Counted from the first letter of the stretch, positions 19,700 through 30,694 are shown. The stretch is DNA of 64,000 nt from Legionella bozemanae (GCF_001648595.1 NZ_LBAW01000004.1:62001-126000); one strand, 5' to 3'. The notes: a model not told the origin generated them from the letters alone. Translations and numbers: made by a program.

Positions 19700-20809
19700 T
19701 TAAAAAGTAAGCACAGTACGAATTGACTGTCCCTGATGCATTAAATCAAAGGCCTGATTAATTTGCTCAAAAGGAAGAACATGAGTAATTAAATCATCAA
19801 TATTGATTTTCCCATCCATATACCAATCAACAATTTTAGGAACATCCGTACGCCCACGCATTCCACCAAATGCCGATCCTTTCCACACTCTGCCAGTAAC
19901 CAATTGGAACGGTCTAGTAGCAATCTCCTGCCCTACCCCTGCAACCCCAATTATAGTACAAACACCCCAACCTTTATGACAACACTCCAGTGCCTGACGC
20001 ATCAGTCTTACATCACCCACACATTCAAAACTGTAATCAGCACCCCCCTTAGTCAGTTCAACAAGGTAAGCCACTAAATCATTATTAATTTCCTTAGGAT
20101 TAACAAAATCAGTCATTCCCATTTTTTGAGCTAATGCTCGGCGTTCAGATTTGATATCAATACCTACGATCTGCTCGGCCCCAACCATACGAGCTGCTTG
20201 CACCACATTAAGTCCGATGCTGCCTAAACCAAAAACAACAACTCGAGAACCTGGAGTAACTTTTGCAGTATTAATTACGGCTCCTATCCCTGTAGTAACA
20301 CCACAGCCGATATAACATACTTTTTCAAAAGAGGCATCCTCACGAATTTTCGCAACAGCAATTTCGGGTAACACAATGTAATTAGCAAAAGTTGATGTTC
20401 CCATATAATGAAATATTTTTTTTCCATTAAGGCTGAAACGGCTTGTTCCATCGGGCATTACCCCCTGCCCTTGTGTTACTCGAATTGCCTGACAAAGGTT
20501 GGTTTTCTGGGAAAGACAATATTCACACTGACGGCATTCAGGGGTATATAAGGGAATTACATGATCCCCGGGCTTCAGAGAAGTTACATCTGGACCTATA
20601 TCTACAATAACGCCAGCGCCTTCATGCCCTAAAATAACTGGAAAAAGACCTTCAGGATCATCACCTGATAATGTAAATGCATCAGTATGACAAACACCTG
20701 TAGCCTTAATTTCAACGAGTACCTCCCCTTTTTTTGGCCCTTCCAATTCAACCATTTCAATTACCAATGGTTTCCCAACCTCGTATGCTACTGCGGCCTT
20801 TACTTGCAT
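19700..20809 (-). CDS. frmA: S-(hydroxymethyl)glutathione dehydrogenase / class III alcohol dehydrogenase
   Basis: A 369-residue zinc alcohol dehydrogenase. Catalytic zinc motif GVCHTDAFTLSG and GHEGAGVIVDIGPDV, structural zinc cysteines (CRQCEYC, KTNLC), Rossmann loop GLGSIGLNVVQAARMVGA and the class III stretch CGVTTGIGAVINTAKV are intact. It oxidises the glutathione adduct of formaldehyde with NAD. The ATG at 20809 is chosen over the GTG one codon earlier; AGGGGGT lies just upstream. fghA follows in the same operon. Confidence 0.96.
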   Translation of the reverse strand: MQVKAAVAYEVGKPLVIEMVELEGPKKGEVLVEIKATGVCHTDAFTLSGDDPEGLFPVILGHEGAGVIVDIGPDVTSLKPGDHVIPLYTPECRQCEYCLSQKTNLCQAIRVTQGQGVMPDGTSRFSLNGKKIFHYMGTSTFANYIVLPEIAVAKIREDASFEKVCYIGCGVTTGIGAVINTAKVTPGSRVVVFGLGSIGLNVVQAARMVGAEQIVGIDIKSERRALAQKMGMTDFVNPKEINNDLVAYLVELTKGGADYSFECVGDVRLMRQALECCHKGWGVCTIIGVAGVGQEIATRPFQLVTGRVWKGSAFGGMRGRTDVPKIVDWYMDGKINIDDLITHVLPFEQINQAFDLMHQGQSIRTVLTF

Positions 20810-21099
20810 CACACCCCCTACTAATAGAAATACTATCCCAAGTAACTAATCATTTCATTTCATTAAAAAAAGTTACCTTAAGTAAGATAATTTAAATGCA
20901 GATGAGCACTTTAGCAACTGCTTTTATCTGCTGGCATTTGTTTCATTTAGTAACTAAACTTATTGAAATATAACTAAAATTAACGTGAGTTAAATTCTTT
21001 TTTACTCCATGGATTGAACCCGGCAATACAAGATCAAATTAAAATAGACTCACGCTGTTAATATAAAAAAATATATGGAGCCTATGAGGGGCTGATAAA

Positions 21100-22182
21100 A
21101 TGATGCATGACAAGAAGTCAAAACAGTTGTTGGGAATCGCTGTAATCATTTTAGCTATTCTTTCATTTCTGCTCTGGCAATATTTTCGGCCTAAAGAGCT
21201 TAGCAGTGATTTTGCCAGCGGCAATGGACGAATTGAAGCGATAGAAGTGGATATTGATACTAAGATTGCGGGGCGGATAAAAAGCATCCTGGTTGACGAA
21301 GGGGATTTCGTCAAAACAGACCAAGTGCTTGCCATAATGGATACTGATTCCCTTGAAGCCCAACTTCGTGAAGCACAAGCCAAATATAAAGAAGCTCAAA
21401 GTAAGGTGATTAGCGCCCAGCATCAGGTTATCCAACGAAAAAATGAAAAGGAAGTAGCACAAGCTACGGTAGCACAACGCCAGGCCGAGCTAAATTTAGC
21501 AAAAAATCGGTTGTCTCGAGTTCAAAAGCTGGTCGCCAAAGGAGTTGCTTCAGTAGACAGTCTGGATGAAGCAAGCGCTCTTTTTTATAGTGCCGAAGCA
21601 GTGTTTAAAGCCGCCAATGCCCAAGTTGCTGAAAAAGACGCAATGATTGCAACTGCAGAAGCACAAGTCGATGGTGCAGAATTATCCGTTGATGCCGCTG
21701 CCGCGACTGTAGAGCGTCTGAAAGTGGATATTAAAGACAGCACCTTGGTTGCGCCAATTGATGGACGTATTCAATTTCGTGTCGCCCAGCCAGGAGAAGT
21801 ACTTGCTGCAGGAGGTAAAGTATTAAATATGGTGGATTTAACCAATGTGTATATGGTTTTTTTCCTGCCAACAGAACAGGCTGGAAGAGTACGAATGGGG
21901 GCTCCTGTACACCTGGTGCTTGATGCGATTCCTCAATATGTAATCCCGGCAAAAGTGACTTTTGTAGCTGATGTCGCTCAATTTACACCTAAAACCGTTG
22001 AAACGGCCAGTGAACGGCAAAAACTGATGTTCCGCGTTAAGGCGCGAATTGCTCCTGAACTACTAAAAAAACACATCCATGCAGTAAAAACAGGATTACC
22101 TGGTATGGCTTATGTTCAGTTGAATCTCAAGAGTAAATGGCCTGCCAACTTACAAGTGAATGTGCCAAATGAGCGAAGATAA
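21100..22182 (+). CDS. HlyD-family membrane-fusion protein of an ABC exporter (YhiI-like)
   Basis: A 360-residue periplasmic adaptor anchored by one N-terminal helix ([20 protein letters not shown]). It has the biotinyl-lipoyl halves ([24 protein letters not shown] and [24 protein letters not shown]) separated by a long Ala/Gln/Glu-rich coiled-coil hairpin (about 85-205). It links inner-membrane transporter parts to an outer-membrane channel. The next gene starts inside its 3' end, so the three genes to 26038 are one export operon. Start at 21100, or one codon later. Confidence 0.9.
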   Translation: MMHDKKSKQLLGIAVIILAILSFLLWQYFRPKELSSDFASGNGRIEAIEVDIDTKIAGRIKSILVDEGDFVKTDQVLAIMDTDSLEAQLREAQAKYKEAQSKVISAQHQVIQRKNEKEVAQATVAQRQAELNLAKNRLSRVQKLVAKGVASVDSLDEASALFYSAEAVFKAANAQVAEKDAMIATAEAQVDGAELSVDAAAATVERLKVDIKDSTLVAPIDGRIQFRVAQPGEVLAAGGKVLNMVDLTNVYMVFFLPTEQAGRVRMGAPVHLVLDAIPQYVIPAKVTFVADVAQFTPKTVETASERQKLMFRVKARIAPELLKKHIHAVKTGLPGMAYVQLNLKSKWPANLQVNVPNERR

Positions 22183-24919
22183 TACCAAGTGTGTTGGAAT
22201 AATTAACAATGTGAGTCTATGGTTTGGCAAGACGCAGGCATTAAAACAAGTCAGTTTAAATCTTCCTGCCAGTTGTATGGTTGGATTTATTGGCCCAGAT
22301 GGAGTAGGTAAATCCAGCTTGCTTTCCTTAATCGCAGGGGCGCGCGCGATTCAACAAGGAAAAGTCATGGTCTTAGGTGGCGATATGAAAAGTACTTCTC
22401 ATCGTGAGGCAGTATGCACACGTATTGCTTATATGCCCCAAGGATTAGGAAAAAATCTTTATTCCTCACTTTCGGTTTTTGAAAATATTGATTTCTTTGG
22501 GCGATTATTTGGCCATGAGCGAATAGAACGCGAACATTACATTACGCAATTGTTAACCAATACGGGACTTTTGCCATTCAAAGATCGTCCGGCTAGCAAA
22601 TTATCCGGTGGAATGAAACAAAAACTGGGTCTATGTTGTGCTCTGATTCATTCACCCGATTTGTTAATTTTAGATGAACCTACTACGGGTGTGGACCCTT
22701 TATCTCGACGCCAATTCTGGGAGTTAATCAATGCAATACGTCAGGATAAACCGCAAATGAGTGTCCTTATCGCTACTGCCTATCTGGAAGAGGCAGCACG
22801 ATTTGATTGGCTGGTAGCGATGAATGATGGGGGGGTTTTAGCGACAGGTACCCATGACAGTTTGTTGGCACAGACTCAGACTCACTCCTTGGAAGAAGCA
22901 TTTATTGCTCTATTACCCCTAGAACAACAAAAAAATCATCAAAAGGTAGTGATTCGACCACGATCAAAACAGGAACATGCTGAAATTGCTATTGAAGCAA
23001 AAGACTTGACCAAAAATTTTGGCAATTTTACTGCAGTTGACTCTGTAAATTTTCGTATTGAACGCGGAGAAATTTTCGGTTTTCTTGGATCTAATGGTTG
23101 TGGTAAAACCACGGTAATGAAGATGCTGACTGGATTATTGCAAATCAGTGCAGGGCAAGTCTGGCTTTTTGGTAAAACAGTGGATGCGCATGATCTCAAT
23201 ATACGCCGACAAATTGGATACATGTCGCAATCGTTTTCGTTATATGCGGAACTGACTGTTTTTCAAAATTTATTATTGCACGCCCGATTGTTTCATCTAC
23301 CAAAGAAACAGGTACACACTCACATTAATCGTCTGGTGAACCGTTTTTATTTAACTGATGTTCTTAATGAATATCCTAATTCTTTGCCACTAGGATATCG
23401 TCAAAGACTGTCATTAGCCGTTGCTGTGCTCCATCAGCCGGAAATTTTAATTTTGGATGAGCCTACTTCTGGTGTTGATCCTTTGGCACGTGATTTGTTT
23501 TGGCAATTAATGATTGACCTGGCCCGTCAGGATCGGGTCACCATTTTTATTTCCACCCATTTTATGAATGAAGCAGAACGCTGTGATCGCATCTCTCTGA
23601 TGCATGCAGGAAGAGTATTAGTCAGTGATAAACCAGTAAATCTTATTAAAATAAAAAAAACCAAAACCTTGGAAGAAGCATTTATCTGTTATCTTGAAGA
23701 AGCACAAAAAAGAGAATCCAAAACTCAAATTACAGCGTCAACAAATAAGGCAAAAGAAAGCTCTTTTCTTCTAGAGAATCAAACTGAAAGTAAAGCAGCG
23801 TTTGACTTCAGACGCATGTACAGTTACTGCCGACGAGAAACATTGGAACTGATTCGTGAGCCTATTCGTGCGATTATGGCCTTTTTAGGTAGTGTCATCC
23901 TCATGATCATCATGAGCTATGGGATTAATCTGGATGTTGAGAATTTATCTTTTGCCGTTTGGGATCAAGATCAAAGTACTGCCAGCCAAAGTTATGTGCT
24001 GGAAATTGCAGGTTCAAGGTATTTTAGTGAGTATCCATCTATTATAAATTACAATCAATTAGATAAAAGAATGCGGTCTGGGGAACTGAATCTAGCACTC
24101 GAAATACCCAGTGGTTTTGCTCGTGACATAAAACGGGGTAGGGAAGTCCAAATAGGAGCTTGGGTTGAAGGGGTTATGCCTCAACGCGCAGAAACAGCAA
24201 GAAACTATATTCTCGGATTACATCAACATTGGTTGGATAATATACCTGAATTGAAACAAAACAATCCACAGGATTACTTTAACATAGAAACACGATTCCG
24301 GTACAATCCTGATGTGAAGAGTTTACCAGCTATGGTTCCCGCGATGATTCCTTTACTCTTAATGTTAATTCCCTCCATATTAACCGCGCTTGCAGTAGTG
24401 CGTGAGAAAGAGTTGGGCTCCATTATCAATTTATATGTGACTCCAGTTACTAAAATGGAATTTCTGCTTGGCAAATTACTGCCTTATATTGGTTTGGCCC
24501 TATTTAATTTCCTATCGCTGGTTGCTCTTTCTGTCTTTTTTTTCAAAGTACCTATTACGGGCAGTTTTTTAACTTTTGTGTTGGCAGCTTTTATTTATGT
24601 CGTTATAGCAACATCCATGGGATTTTTAATTTCTACTTTTATGCACAGTCAGATTGCCGCAATTTTTGGTACGGCAATTCTCACTATTCTTCCGGCAACT
24701 CAATTTTCAGGTATATTAGAGCCGGTATCGTCTCTTGAAGGATTAGGGGCATTCATTGGCCGCATTTATCCCGTAACTCATTTTCTGACTATATCTCGGG
24801 GTATTTTTTCCAAGGGATTGGGTTTTAATGAATTACATCACGCTTTTTTTTCATTATTACTTGCGGTGCCTGTCTTAATGATTCTTTGCTTGTTATTCAT
24901 AAAGAAACAGGAACAGTAA
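22160..24919 (+). CDS. Fused ABC transporter: two ATPase domains plus ABC-2 permease (RbbA/YhiH-like)
   Basis: A 919-residue fusion. ATPase domain 1 (about 10-240) has Walker [11 protein letters not shown], signature LSGGMKQ and Walker [14 protein letters not shown]. Domain 2 (about 280-510) has [10 protein letters not shown], a degenerate signature LPLGYRQRL and [13 protein letters not shown]. An ABC-2 type membrane domain with about six helices follows (about 555-915). This matches the RbbA/YhiH arrangement with YhiI and YhhJ partners. An ATG at 22169 is an equally possible start. It overlaps the HlyD gene and abuts the next permease gene with no gap. The substrate is unknown. Confidence 0.9.
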   Translation: MCQMSEDNTKCVGIINNVSLWFGKTQALKQVSLNLPASCMVGFIGPDGVGKSSLLSLIAGARAIQQGKVMVLGGDMKSTSHREAVCTRIAYMPQGLGKNLYSSLSVFENIDFFGRLFGHERIEREHYITQLLTNTGLLPFKDRPASKLSGGMKQKLGLCCALIHSPDLLILDEPTTGVDPLSRRQFWELINAIRQDKPQMSVLIATAYLEEAARFDWLVAMNDGGVLATGTHDSLLAQTQTHSLEEAFIALLPLEQQKNHQKVVIRPRSKQEHAEIAIEAKDLTKNFGNFTAVDSVNFRIERGEIFGFLGSNGCGKTTVMKMLTGLLQISAGQVWLFGKTVDAHDLNIRRQIGYMSQSFSLYAELTVFQNLLLHARLFHLPKKQVHTHINRLVNRFYLTDVLNEYPNSLPLGYRQRLSLAVAVLHQPEILILDEPTSGVDPLARDLFWQLMIDLARQDRVTIFISTHFMNEAERCDRISLMHAGRVLVSDKPVNLIKIKKTKTLEEAFICYLEEAQKRESKTQITASTNKAKESSFLLENQTESKAAFDFRRMYSYCRRETLELIREPIRAIMAFLGSVILMIIMSYGINLDVENLSFAVWDQDQSTASQSYVLEIAGSRYFSEYPSIINYNQLDKRMRSGELNLALEIPSGFARDIKRGREVQIGAWVEGVMPQRAETARNYILGLHQHWLDNIPELKQNNPQDYFNIETRFRYNPDVKSLPAMVPAMIPLLLMLIPSILTALAVVREKELGSIINLYVTPVTKMEFLLGKLLPYIGLALFNFLSLVALSVFFFKVPITGSFLTFVLAAFIYVVIATSMGFLISTFMHSQIAAIFGTAILTILPATQFSGILEPVSSLEGLGAFIGRIYPVTHFLTISRGIFSKGLGFNELHHAFFSLLLAVPVLMILCLLFIKKQEQ

Positions 24920-26038
24920 ATGACAATAAGTAATATAGTCTATTTGGCAGTTAAGGAATTACGCGGCATGCTTCGTGATCCCATCATGCTGATATTAATT
25001 ATTTTTGCATTTACTGTTTCTGTTTATGCTGCTGCAACTGCGTTACCTGAAACACTAAATAAAACCCCCATAGCCATAGTTGATGAAGATCAATCTCCTT
25101 TATCACAAAGAATTACCGATTCATTTTATCCACCACAATTTATCCGGCCTGTACTTATTAATTTGACAGAGATAGACTCAGGAATGAATTCTGGAACGTA
25201 TACTTTTATCCTGGATATCCCGCCCAATTTTCAACGTGATTTGTTAGCCGGACGTCTGCCCTCCATTCAGTTGAATGTTGATGCAACCCAGATGAGCCAA
25301 GCATTTGTTGGTTCAGGTTATATTCAAACCATAATTAGTGGAGAAATCAGTGAATTTTTAAGGCATTATCGTGAAATTGCTGTACCTCCTGTGGATTTAG
25401 TATTAAGAGTTCGCTTCAATCCCACTTTAAGCAAAACCTGGTTTGGAGCAGTTATGGAAATCATTAATAATGTGACCATGTTGTCCATCGTTCTTACGGG
25501 TGCTGCACTACTACGTGAACGTGAGCATGGCACAATTGAACATTTATTGGTGATGCCTATTACTCCATTTGAGATCATGACCAGTAAAATTTGTGCCATG
25601 GGTTTGGTGGTGCTCGCAGTCAGTACATTCTCTCTTATCATCGTGGTGCATCAATTACTTGCTATTCCTATTGAAGGCTCCATCTCTTTATTTCTATTAG
25701 GAAGTGCAATGAATTTATTTGCAACAACGTCCATGGGTATTTTTATGGGAACCATAACACGTTCCATGCCCCAATTTGGTCTATTGTTAATCCTGGTTAT
25801 TGTGCCCCTGGAAATGCTATCTGGAGGTATGACACCACGAGAAAATATGCCTGAGTTGATGCGCACCATCATGCTCGCTGCGCCCATCACTCATTTTGTC
25901 ATGCTGGCGCAATCGGTTTTATTTCGTGGTGCTGGTTTGGATATCATATGGCCGCAACTGACAGCACTTGCTTTTATCGGCTCCGCTTTTTTCTATATCA
26001 CATTACGCTATTTCCGTAAGGAAATTAATTTGTTATAG
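24920..26038 (+). CDS. ABC-2 type permease (YhhJ-like)
   Basis: A 372-residue inner-membrane protein: an N-terminal helix, a periplasmic domain (about 45-170), then five further helices ending near a basic tail. Typical ABC-2 motifs include LREREHGTIEHLLVMPITPFEI and MLSGGMTPRENMPELM. The ATG directly follows the stop of the fused ATPase gene, so translation is probably coupled. It would form the second half of the exporter membrane pore. Confidence 0.92.
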   Translation: MTISNIVYLAVKELRGMLRDPIMLILIIFAFTVSVYAAATALPETLNKTPIAIVDEDQSPLSQRITDSFYPPQFIRPVLINLTEIDSGMNSGTYTFILDIPPNFQRDLLAGRLPSIQLNVDATQMSQAFVGSGYIQTIISGEISEFLRHYREIAVPPVDLVLRVRFNPTLSKTWFGAVMEIINNVTMLSIVLTGAALLREREHGTIEHLLVMPITPFEIMTSKICAMGLVVLAVSTFSLIIVVHQLLAIPIEGSISLFLLGSAMNLFATTSMGIFMGTITRSMPQFGLLLILVIVPLEMLSGGMTPRENMPELMRTIMLAAPITHFVMLAQSVLFRGAGLDIIWPQLTALAFIGSAFFYITLRYFRKEINLL

Positions 26039-26120
26039 ATCGTCCATACAAAACCAGCTTAGTTTTTTAAACTAAACTAAAAAGATTAAATAAATCTCAA
26101 TTCAATAGGTAGGACAGAGT

Positions 26121-27122
26121 ATGATCATTCATAGCGAATTTAAACCTGCTTGGTGGCTTACCAATACGCATGGGCAAACTCTGTATCGAACATTAACTCA
26201 TCGCATGAATGTTTCTGTGGATTCTTATGAACGACTTGAGCTTCCTGATGGTGATTTTATTGATCTCGTTTGGAAAGTTAATGGGTTAGGAAATGATACC
26301 CCTTTAATTATTCTGGTTCATGGATTAGGAGGTAATATCAATTCAGCGTATGTTACCACTTTGTTCCATGCGTTCAATAAATCGGGATATCGAGCTGTTT
26401 TAATGAATCTTCGTGGTGCAAGCGGTGAACCGAATCGTCTACCACGTTCTTATCATGGAGGAGATACCGCTGATTTGGCTTATTTTCTCAATATACTGAA
26501 ATTAAGAGAACCCAGAACCAAAAAAGCTGTAGTAGGTATTTCATTAGGCGGCAATATACTTCTCAAATGGTTGGGAGAAACAAGCTCTCAATCTCTAGTT
26601 GATGCTGCCGTTGCAGTTTCTGTGCCATTCCAATTGAAAAATGTAGTTCAAAAGATAAATAAAGGATTTTCTCGTGTGTACCAGGCACATTTGTTAGAAA
26701 AATTACGCACGGTCTTTTTACAAAAATTGGATGTTATAAATTGCCAATTACCGCTTTCTAAAGAGAAACTGTTTTCCATAAAAACTCTATACGAATTTGA
26801 CGAGCAAATAACCGCTCCATTACATGGGTTTGCTAATGCAGATGAGTATTATCAAAAATCCAGTTCGCGGCAGTATCTCTCTCAAATTACCACCCCCACT
26901 TTAATTATTCATGCTTTGGATGATCCATTTATGACCCCCGAGATTCTTCCAACTGCTCATGAATTATCTGCAGATATTCTTTTGGAATTAAGCCCACATG
27001 GAGGCCATGTAGGATTTATTGCAGATAAAAAACACTTCTGGTTAGAACAACGAATCTCTAATTTTTTAATGGATTATTTGCTGGTCTCTTCTAATAACTG
27101 TGTATTTGAAAAAATTAATTAA
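26121..27122 (+). CDS. YheT-family alpha/beta hydrolase
   Basis: A 333-residue protein with the YheT/ABHD1-3 pattern: WWLTNTHGQTLYRTL near the N terminus, oxyanion region LVHGLGGNINSAYV, nucleophile motif VVGISLGGN, acid in IHALDDPFMTPE and the His in SPHGGHVGFI. It is predicted to be a cytosolic esterase. Its natural substrate is not established. It stands 82 bp after the exporter operon and has a ribosome site AGGTAGGA, so it may be transcribed separately. Confidence 0.92.
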   Translation: MIIHSEFKPAWWLTNTHGQTLYRTLTHRMNVSVDSYERLELPDGDFIDLVWKVNGLGNDTPLIILVHGLGGNINSAYVTTLFHAFNKSGYRAVLMNLRGASGEPNRLPRSYHGGDTADLAYFLNILKLREPRTKKAVVGISLGGNILLKWLGETSSQSLVDAAVAVSVPFQLKNVVQKINKGFSRVYQAHLLEKLRTVFLQKLDVINCQLPLSKEKLFSIKTLYEFDEQITAPLHGFANADEYYQKSSSRQYLSQITTPTLIIHALDDPFMTPEILPTAHELSADILLELSPHGGHVGFIADKKHFWLEQRISNFLMDYLLVSSNNCVFEKIN

Positions 27123-27316
27123 TAACGTATGGATTAAACAATTTTCTGGATGATCCCATCGATGGGCACCCTACACACCTATAAAATTCAAATTATGCTT
27201 ATGAATTGAATACATTTGATTCATAGGTTCATCATCAATTCACTTATTTACATCATTTAGATAAAAAATAATACAATATGTTCTATAATTGAGAATAGAG
27301 CTTTTTTAGAGCCTGG

Positions 27317-27928
27317 ATGATGATTAAAACAAAAATAATTAAAAAGGATAGTTTACTTAAAATCTATGGAACCAATTACTCATCTCTGGCACATAATCGT
27401 TCTGACCTGGAATACTTTAAAAGCTCCAAGGTCCGTATTTTTTTTAGAGACTCAGAGGAAAACATGCTGGCAGGTTTTTGTATCAACTCAGGTCCTAACT
27501 ATCGAACCTTTCTCCCATTGAATCCATCTCAATTGCAGAAACTCTATAGCGACCATCGCTTTGATCAAAAGAAACCTCATGAAATAACATGTCTCTGGAT
27601 CGAGAAAACCTCGCAACATGCCTCCTGGGTAGTATTTCTTTATTTTATATTATTTCTTGATGTGCTTCGCTTGCCTACAGGCCCGCTTATTTTTGGCACC
27701 CATGGAAAAAATATTAATAATTTTTTTTCTCTCCCTTTTCCCAAAATTATTTTCTATGAAAAGTTATTCATACTTACAAAAGGAGAGGAATGTGATTTTT
27801 GGATTAGAAAAGGTTCTAAGTTGCAATTCCTAAGGGGGTTTATTGTACTTGCAACAATCAGGTTATTTATGGGGAATAAAACTTTAGCTCGCTTTCGTTT
27901 GTGGCTTGATAAAAAAAAGTCAAATTAA
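27317..27928 (+). CDS. Unrecognised protein heading a putative biosynthetic operon
   Basis: A 203-residue protein with no family I can name. It has a basic N terminus, a beta-rich first half (KVRIFFRDSEENMLAGF), a strongly hydrophobic middle (ASWVVFLYFILFLDVLRL) followed by FGTHGKNINNFFSLPFPKII, and a basic C terminus that may sit on a membrane. The strand-helix order faintly recalls GNAT-fold N-acyltransferases, but no acetyl-CoA loop is visible. It is 24 bp upstream of the aminotransferase gene and probably works in the same pathway. Confidence 0.6.
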   Translation: MMIKTKIIKKDSLLKIYGTNYSSLAHNRSDLEYFKSSKVRIFFRDSEENMLAGFCINSGPNYRTFLPLNPSQLQKLYSDHRFDQKKPHEITCLWIEKTSQHASWVVFLYFILFLDVLRLPTGPLIFGTHGKNINNFFSLPFPKIIFYEKLFILTKGEECDFWIRKGSKLQFLRGFIVLATIRLFMGNKTLARFRLWLDKKKSN

Positions 27929-27952
27929 AAAACTACAATCCTGAGTGGAAAC

Positions 27953-29242
27953 ATGGAGATAGGTAGTATGAGTAGTATGAAAAGAGAACACCCTTCCCTT
28001 AACGAATTGGCACTATATGGCGGTTCACCAGTTCGTACAAAACCTTGGCCAACATATGACAAGGGAAATGTTATCATCGATGATGAGGACACAGCTCTTA
28101 TTCTGGATGTGGTTAAAAGTAAAAGGTTATTTCGCTATGACAACCGAGAAATCAAAGAGACAAAAGTAGGTCAATTTGAAGAAGAACTCAAGGATTACTT
28201 TAATACTGAATATGCGCTTGCAGTAAGCTCTGGTACCGCAGCAATTTCACTACCGCTTATGGCGCTTGAGTTACCTAATGACTCTTTGGTTGGATGTCCT
28301 GCATATTCATTTACAGCAACACCCAGTGCGATTATCCAAGCGCGACTAAAACCGCTCCTTATCGAAGTAGATCATAATCTTCACATTGATTTAGCAGATC
28401 TTGATAAAAAAATTACTCATATGAAAGCATTGGTAGTGGTTCATATGAGAGGTTTTCCTGCTCCTCTTCCGCAAATTCTGGAACTTGCCAAGCACCATGG
28501 CGTCCCTGTTATTGAGGATGCTGTTCCCAGTCTTGGATGTAAGTTACAGAATAAATATTTAGGTACATATGGTCTAGCAGGGGCATTTAGTACCCAATCA
28601 GACAAATCATTAAATACTGGAGAAGGAGGATTTATCTTAACCAACGACAAAGATCTCTACCTAAAGTGCGTTATTTTATCTGGAGCCTATGAACGTCTTT
28701 ACGAAAAACATTTTTCTAATCAAGATTGCACCATTGATTGTACGTCCATACCAATATTTAATTTTCGCTTAGATGAAATCCGTGGTGCACTTGGATTATC
28801 TCAATTAAAAAAACTCAATAAGCGGCTCAATTTGCTCTCCCAAAATTATACTTATGTCATGCAAAACCTTGGAAATTTAAAATGCTTAAGACCACGGGGT
28901 ACCTGGAATGAAGCTGCATTGCCGCTTGGTGATAATCTACTTTTGGAATTAGATGGTTCCATTGAAGACTGTTGCTGGTTTGCTGAAGCACTTACTGCAG
29001 AAGGGATAGATACGAAGGCTCTTGGAGACCTCACTAAAATCAATGTTCGCAGATTTTGGGACTGGGCCTATTTATTTAAGGATGTAGCAAAACACGAAAT
29101 TCCAAATCTTTATCCTGACAGTTTTAGAAACATACAATCCTATATTGATATTGCACTTTCACCTACATTGGAAAAAGAGGATCTGGATGAATTCTTAACT
29201 GCCATCAGAAAGGTGCATCATCATTATGAGCTCAAAAAATAA
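27953..29242 (+). CDS. DegT/DnrJ/EryC1/StrS-family PLP aminotransferase, AHBA-synthase-like
   Basis: A 429-residue fold-type I PLP enzyme. It begins with LALYGGSPVRTKPWP, the N-terminal pattern of the AHBA-synthase/sugar-aminotransferase group. It has ALAVSSGTAAISLPLMAL (phosphate loop), VVHMRGFP, EDAVPSLGC (PLP-contacting Asp) and FSTQSDKSLNTGEGG, in which the Lys is the expected Schiff-base residue. ATGs at 27968 and 27977 are alternative starts; GGAGATAGGT favours 27968. The next gene overlaps its 3' end by 17 bp. Typical products are amino sugars or aminoquinate-type precursors; which one is unknown. Confidence 0.88.
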   Translation: MEIGSMSSMKREHPSLNELALYGGSPVRTKPWPTYDKGNVIIDDEDTALILDVVKSKRLFRYDNREIKETKVGQFEEELKDYFNTEYALAVSSGTAAISLPLMALELPNDSLVGCPAYSFTATPSAIIQARLKPLLIEVDHNLHIDLADLDKKITHMKALVVVHMRGFPAPLPQILELAKHHGVPVIEDAVPSLGCKLQNKYLGTYGLAGAFSTQSDKSLNTGEGGFILTNDKDLYLKCVILSGAYERLYEKHFSNQDCTIDCTSIPIFNFRLDEIRGALGLSQLKKLNKRLNLLSQNYTYVMQNLGNLKCLRPRGTWNEAALPLGDNLLLELDGSIEDCCWFAEALTAEGIDTKALGDLTKINVRRFWDWAYLFKDVAKHEIPNLYPDSFRNIQSYIDIALSPTLEKEDLDEFLTAIRKVHHHYELKK

Positions 29243-29981
29243 TTTGAATCATTGTGTTGCTTTAATCACAGGTGGAAATGGTGGCCTAGGTCTTGCCATG
29301 GCACTCGCCTTACGAAAAGCTGGAGCACAAGTAGTTGTTTGCGGTCGAGATCAGGAAAAGCTAAAACAAGCCAAAAAATATGATCTCATTTCACTTACGA
29401 TGGATGTAAGTTGTGAAGAAAGCATTCATGAAGGTTTTAAAACAATATCCGACCAATTTGGAACATTGGATATATTAGTTAATAATGCTGGCATCTATGA
29501 AGATCAGCACCTTTTAGATCTTTCACGTGAACACTGGGAGTATCTCATAAGCACCAATTTGACCTCAGTCTTTCTCTGCTCACAAAGCGCGGCGCGTCTT
29601 ATGAAAACCCAACGTCATGGTAAAATTATCAATATAGGATCTATGTACTCTCTGTTTGGACACCCTAACTCCATCGGATATGCCACCACAAAAACAGGAG
29701 TATTAGGTCTAACGCGTTCGCTTGCATTAGAACTTGGCCCCTGGAATATACAAGTCAATGCTATTTTGCCAGGTTGGTTTGAAACAGCAATTAACGGTTC
29801 CTTACCACAAACAGAACGAGGTGAGGAAATCAGGAAGAAAACACCTCTGGGCAGATGGGGCCAACCTCAAGATATTGGCCCTTTAGCTGTTTTTCTCTCC
29901 TCAAGTGGCTCAGACTTCATAACAGGGGCAATTATCCCAATTGATGGAGGATACTCTATCTCCGATCGCACCATTTGGTGA
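29226..29981 (+). CDS. Short-chain dehydrogenase/reductase (classical SDR)
   Basis: A 251-residue NAD(P)-dependent oxidoreductase. Cofactor loop ITGGNGGLGLAMALALRKAGA, NNAGIY, catalytic Ser in INIGSMYSLFG, YATTK (Tyr/Lys), and the C-terminal substrate region AILPGWFETAINGSLPQ and GAIIPIDGGYS. It resembles FabG/gluconate-5-dehydrogenase-type enzymes. It overlaps the upstream aminotransferase by 17 bp, so the pair is probably translationally coupled and acts on the same intermediate (keto/hydroxyl then amine, or the reverse). Confidence 0.92.
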   Translation: MSSKNNLNHCVALITGGNGGLGLAMALALRKAGAQVVVCGRDQEKLKQAKKYDLISLTMDVSCEESIHEGFKTISDQFGTLDILVNNAGIYEDQHLLDLSREHWEYLISTNLTSVFLCSQSAARLMKTQRHGKIINIGSMYSLFGHPNSIGYATTKTGVLGLTRSLALELGPWNIQVNAILPGWFETAINGSLPQTERGEEIRKKTPLGRWGQPQDIGPLAVFLSSSGSDFITGAIIPIDGGYSISDRTIW

Positions 29982-30018
29982 GATACGAATTTAAAAAATT
30001 CCAATTCAACCTGTCTTT

Positions 30019-30207
30019 TACGTACCACGACTCGTTCGCGGTATCCAAAAGTTCAAAGTAAAGACTAACATCCTTATAGATACCACGCCCCCCAATTAGC
30101 CTTGCGTTTTTCTTGACAATACTTGTTTCGTGCCACAACACCTGGATACTGCGAACAAGTCGCAGTACGTAGGGCCTTTTTAATTGCCAAGAAAAACTTA
30201 AAACTAT
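30019..30207. repeat. Dispersed palindromic repeats between the SDR and VOC genes
   Basis: Half copy CGTACCACGACTCGTTCGCGG at 30020, then a fuller element: TTTTTCTTGAC near 30110 and CAAGAAAAACTTAA near 30190 as outer arms around CTGCGAACAAGTCGCAG. The same outer arms frame the element at 60946-61092. An open frame on the minus strand (29956-30231) is created by these repeats and is not a gene. Confidence 0.7.
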
Positions 30208-30293
30208 TTGAAAGAACAAGCCGCAGGACAAAGAGATAGTAGGCTTGTTGCTTTATTTTAAATCATTCGGTGCTCTGGTAGTCATGAAGCATT

Positions 30294-30686
30294 TTAACTT
30301 TTTATTGACTTCCAAAACGCGATATGAGCACCAGTCGGATCAACAACAACTGCAAATAGACCAAAATCGCCCGCTTTAGTCACAGAGACTTTTACTGTTG
30401 CACCATGCTTGATAGCTTTGGCTAAGGTATCCTCTAGGTTTTCTACCAAAATATACCCCATCCAATGAGGTGGAATTTTATCTTGTTTCTCTTTGGGTAT
30501 TTCCAAAATCCCACCTATTGATTTATCACCCGTGCTCGTTCTAAATAGAGTGTAAATCATATCGCCTACAGCTTCTTCAGTATATTGCCAACCTAATACA
30601 TGCCTATAAAAATCTTTTGCAGCGATAACATTGGGGGTAGCTAATTCATTCCAACAAAACTCACCGAACTGTGGGTTACTCATCAT
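30294..30686 (-). CDS. VOC-family (glyoxalase/dioxygenase fold) protein
   Basis: A 130-residue single VOC module pair: GEFCWNELATPNVIAAKDFYRHVLGW at the N terminus and FGLFAVVVDPTGAHIAFWKS at the C terminus, typical of the 'VOC family protein' group with betaalphabetabetabeta repeats. Few of the usual metal ligands are obvious, so catalysis is uncertain. It starts 8 bp after the lanthionine synthetase stop on the same strand, which implies co-transcription with the lanthipeptide locus. It may be a tailoring or self-protection protein, or merely a read-through passenger. Confidence 0.85.
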   Translation of the reverse strand: MMSNPQFGEFCWNELATPNVIAAKDFYRHVLGWQYTEEAVGDMIYTLFRTSTGDKSIGGILEIPKEKQDKIPPHWMGYILVENLEDTLAKAIKHGATVKVSVTKAGDFGLFAVVVDPTGAHIAFWKSIKS

Positions 30687-30694
30687 TAATCTCC

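Noticed and set aside
29956..30231. 91-residue minus-strand open frame
   Set aside because: It consists of dispersed repeat sequence and the antisense end of the SDR gene.
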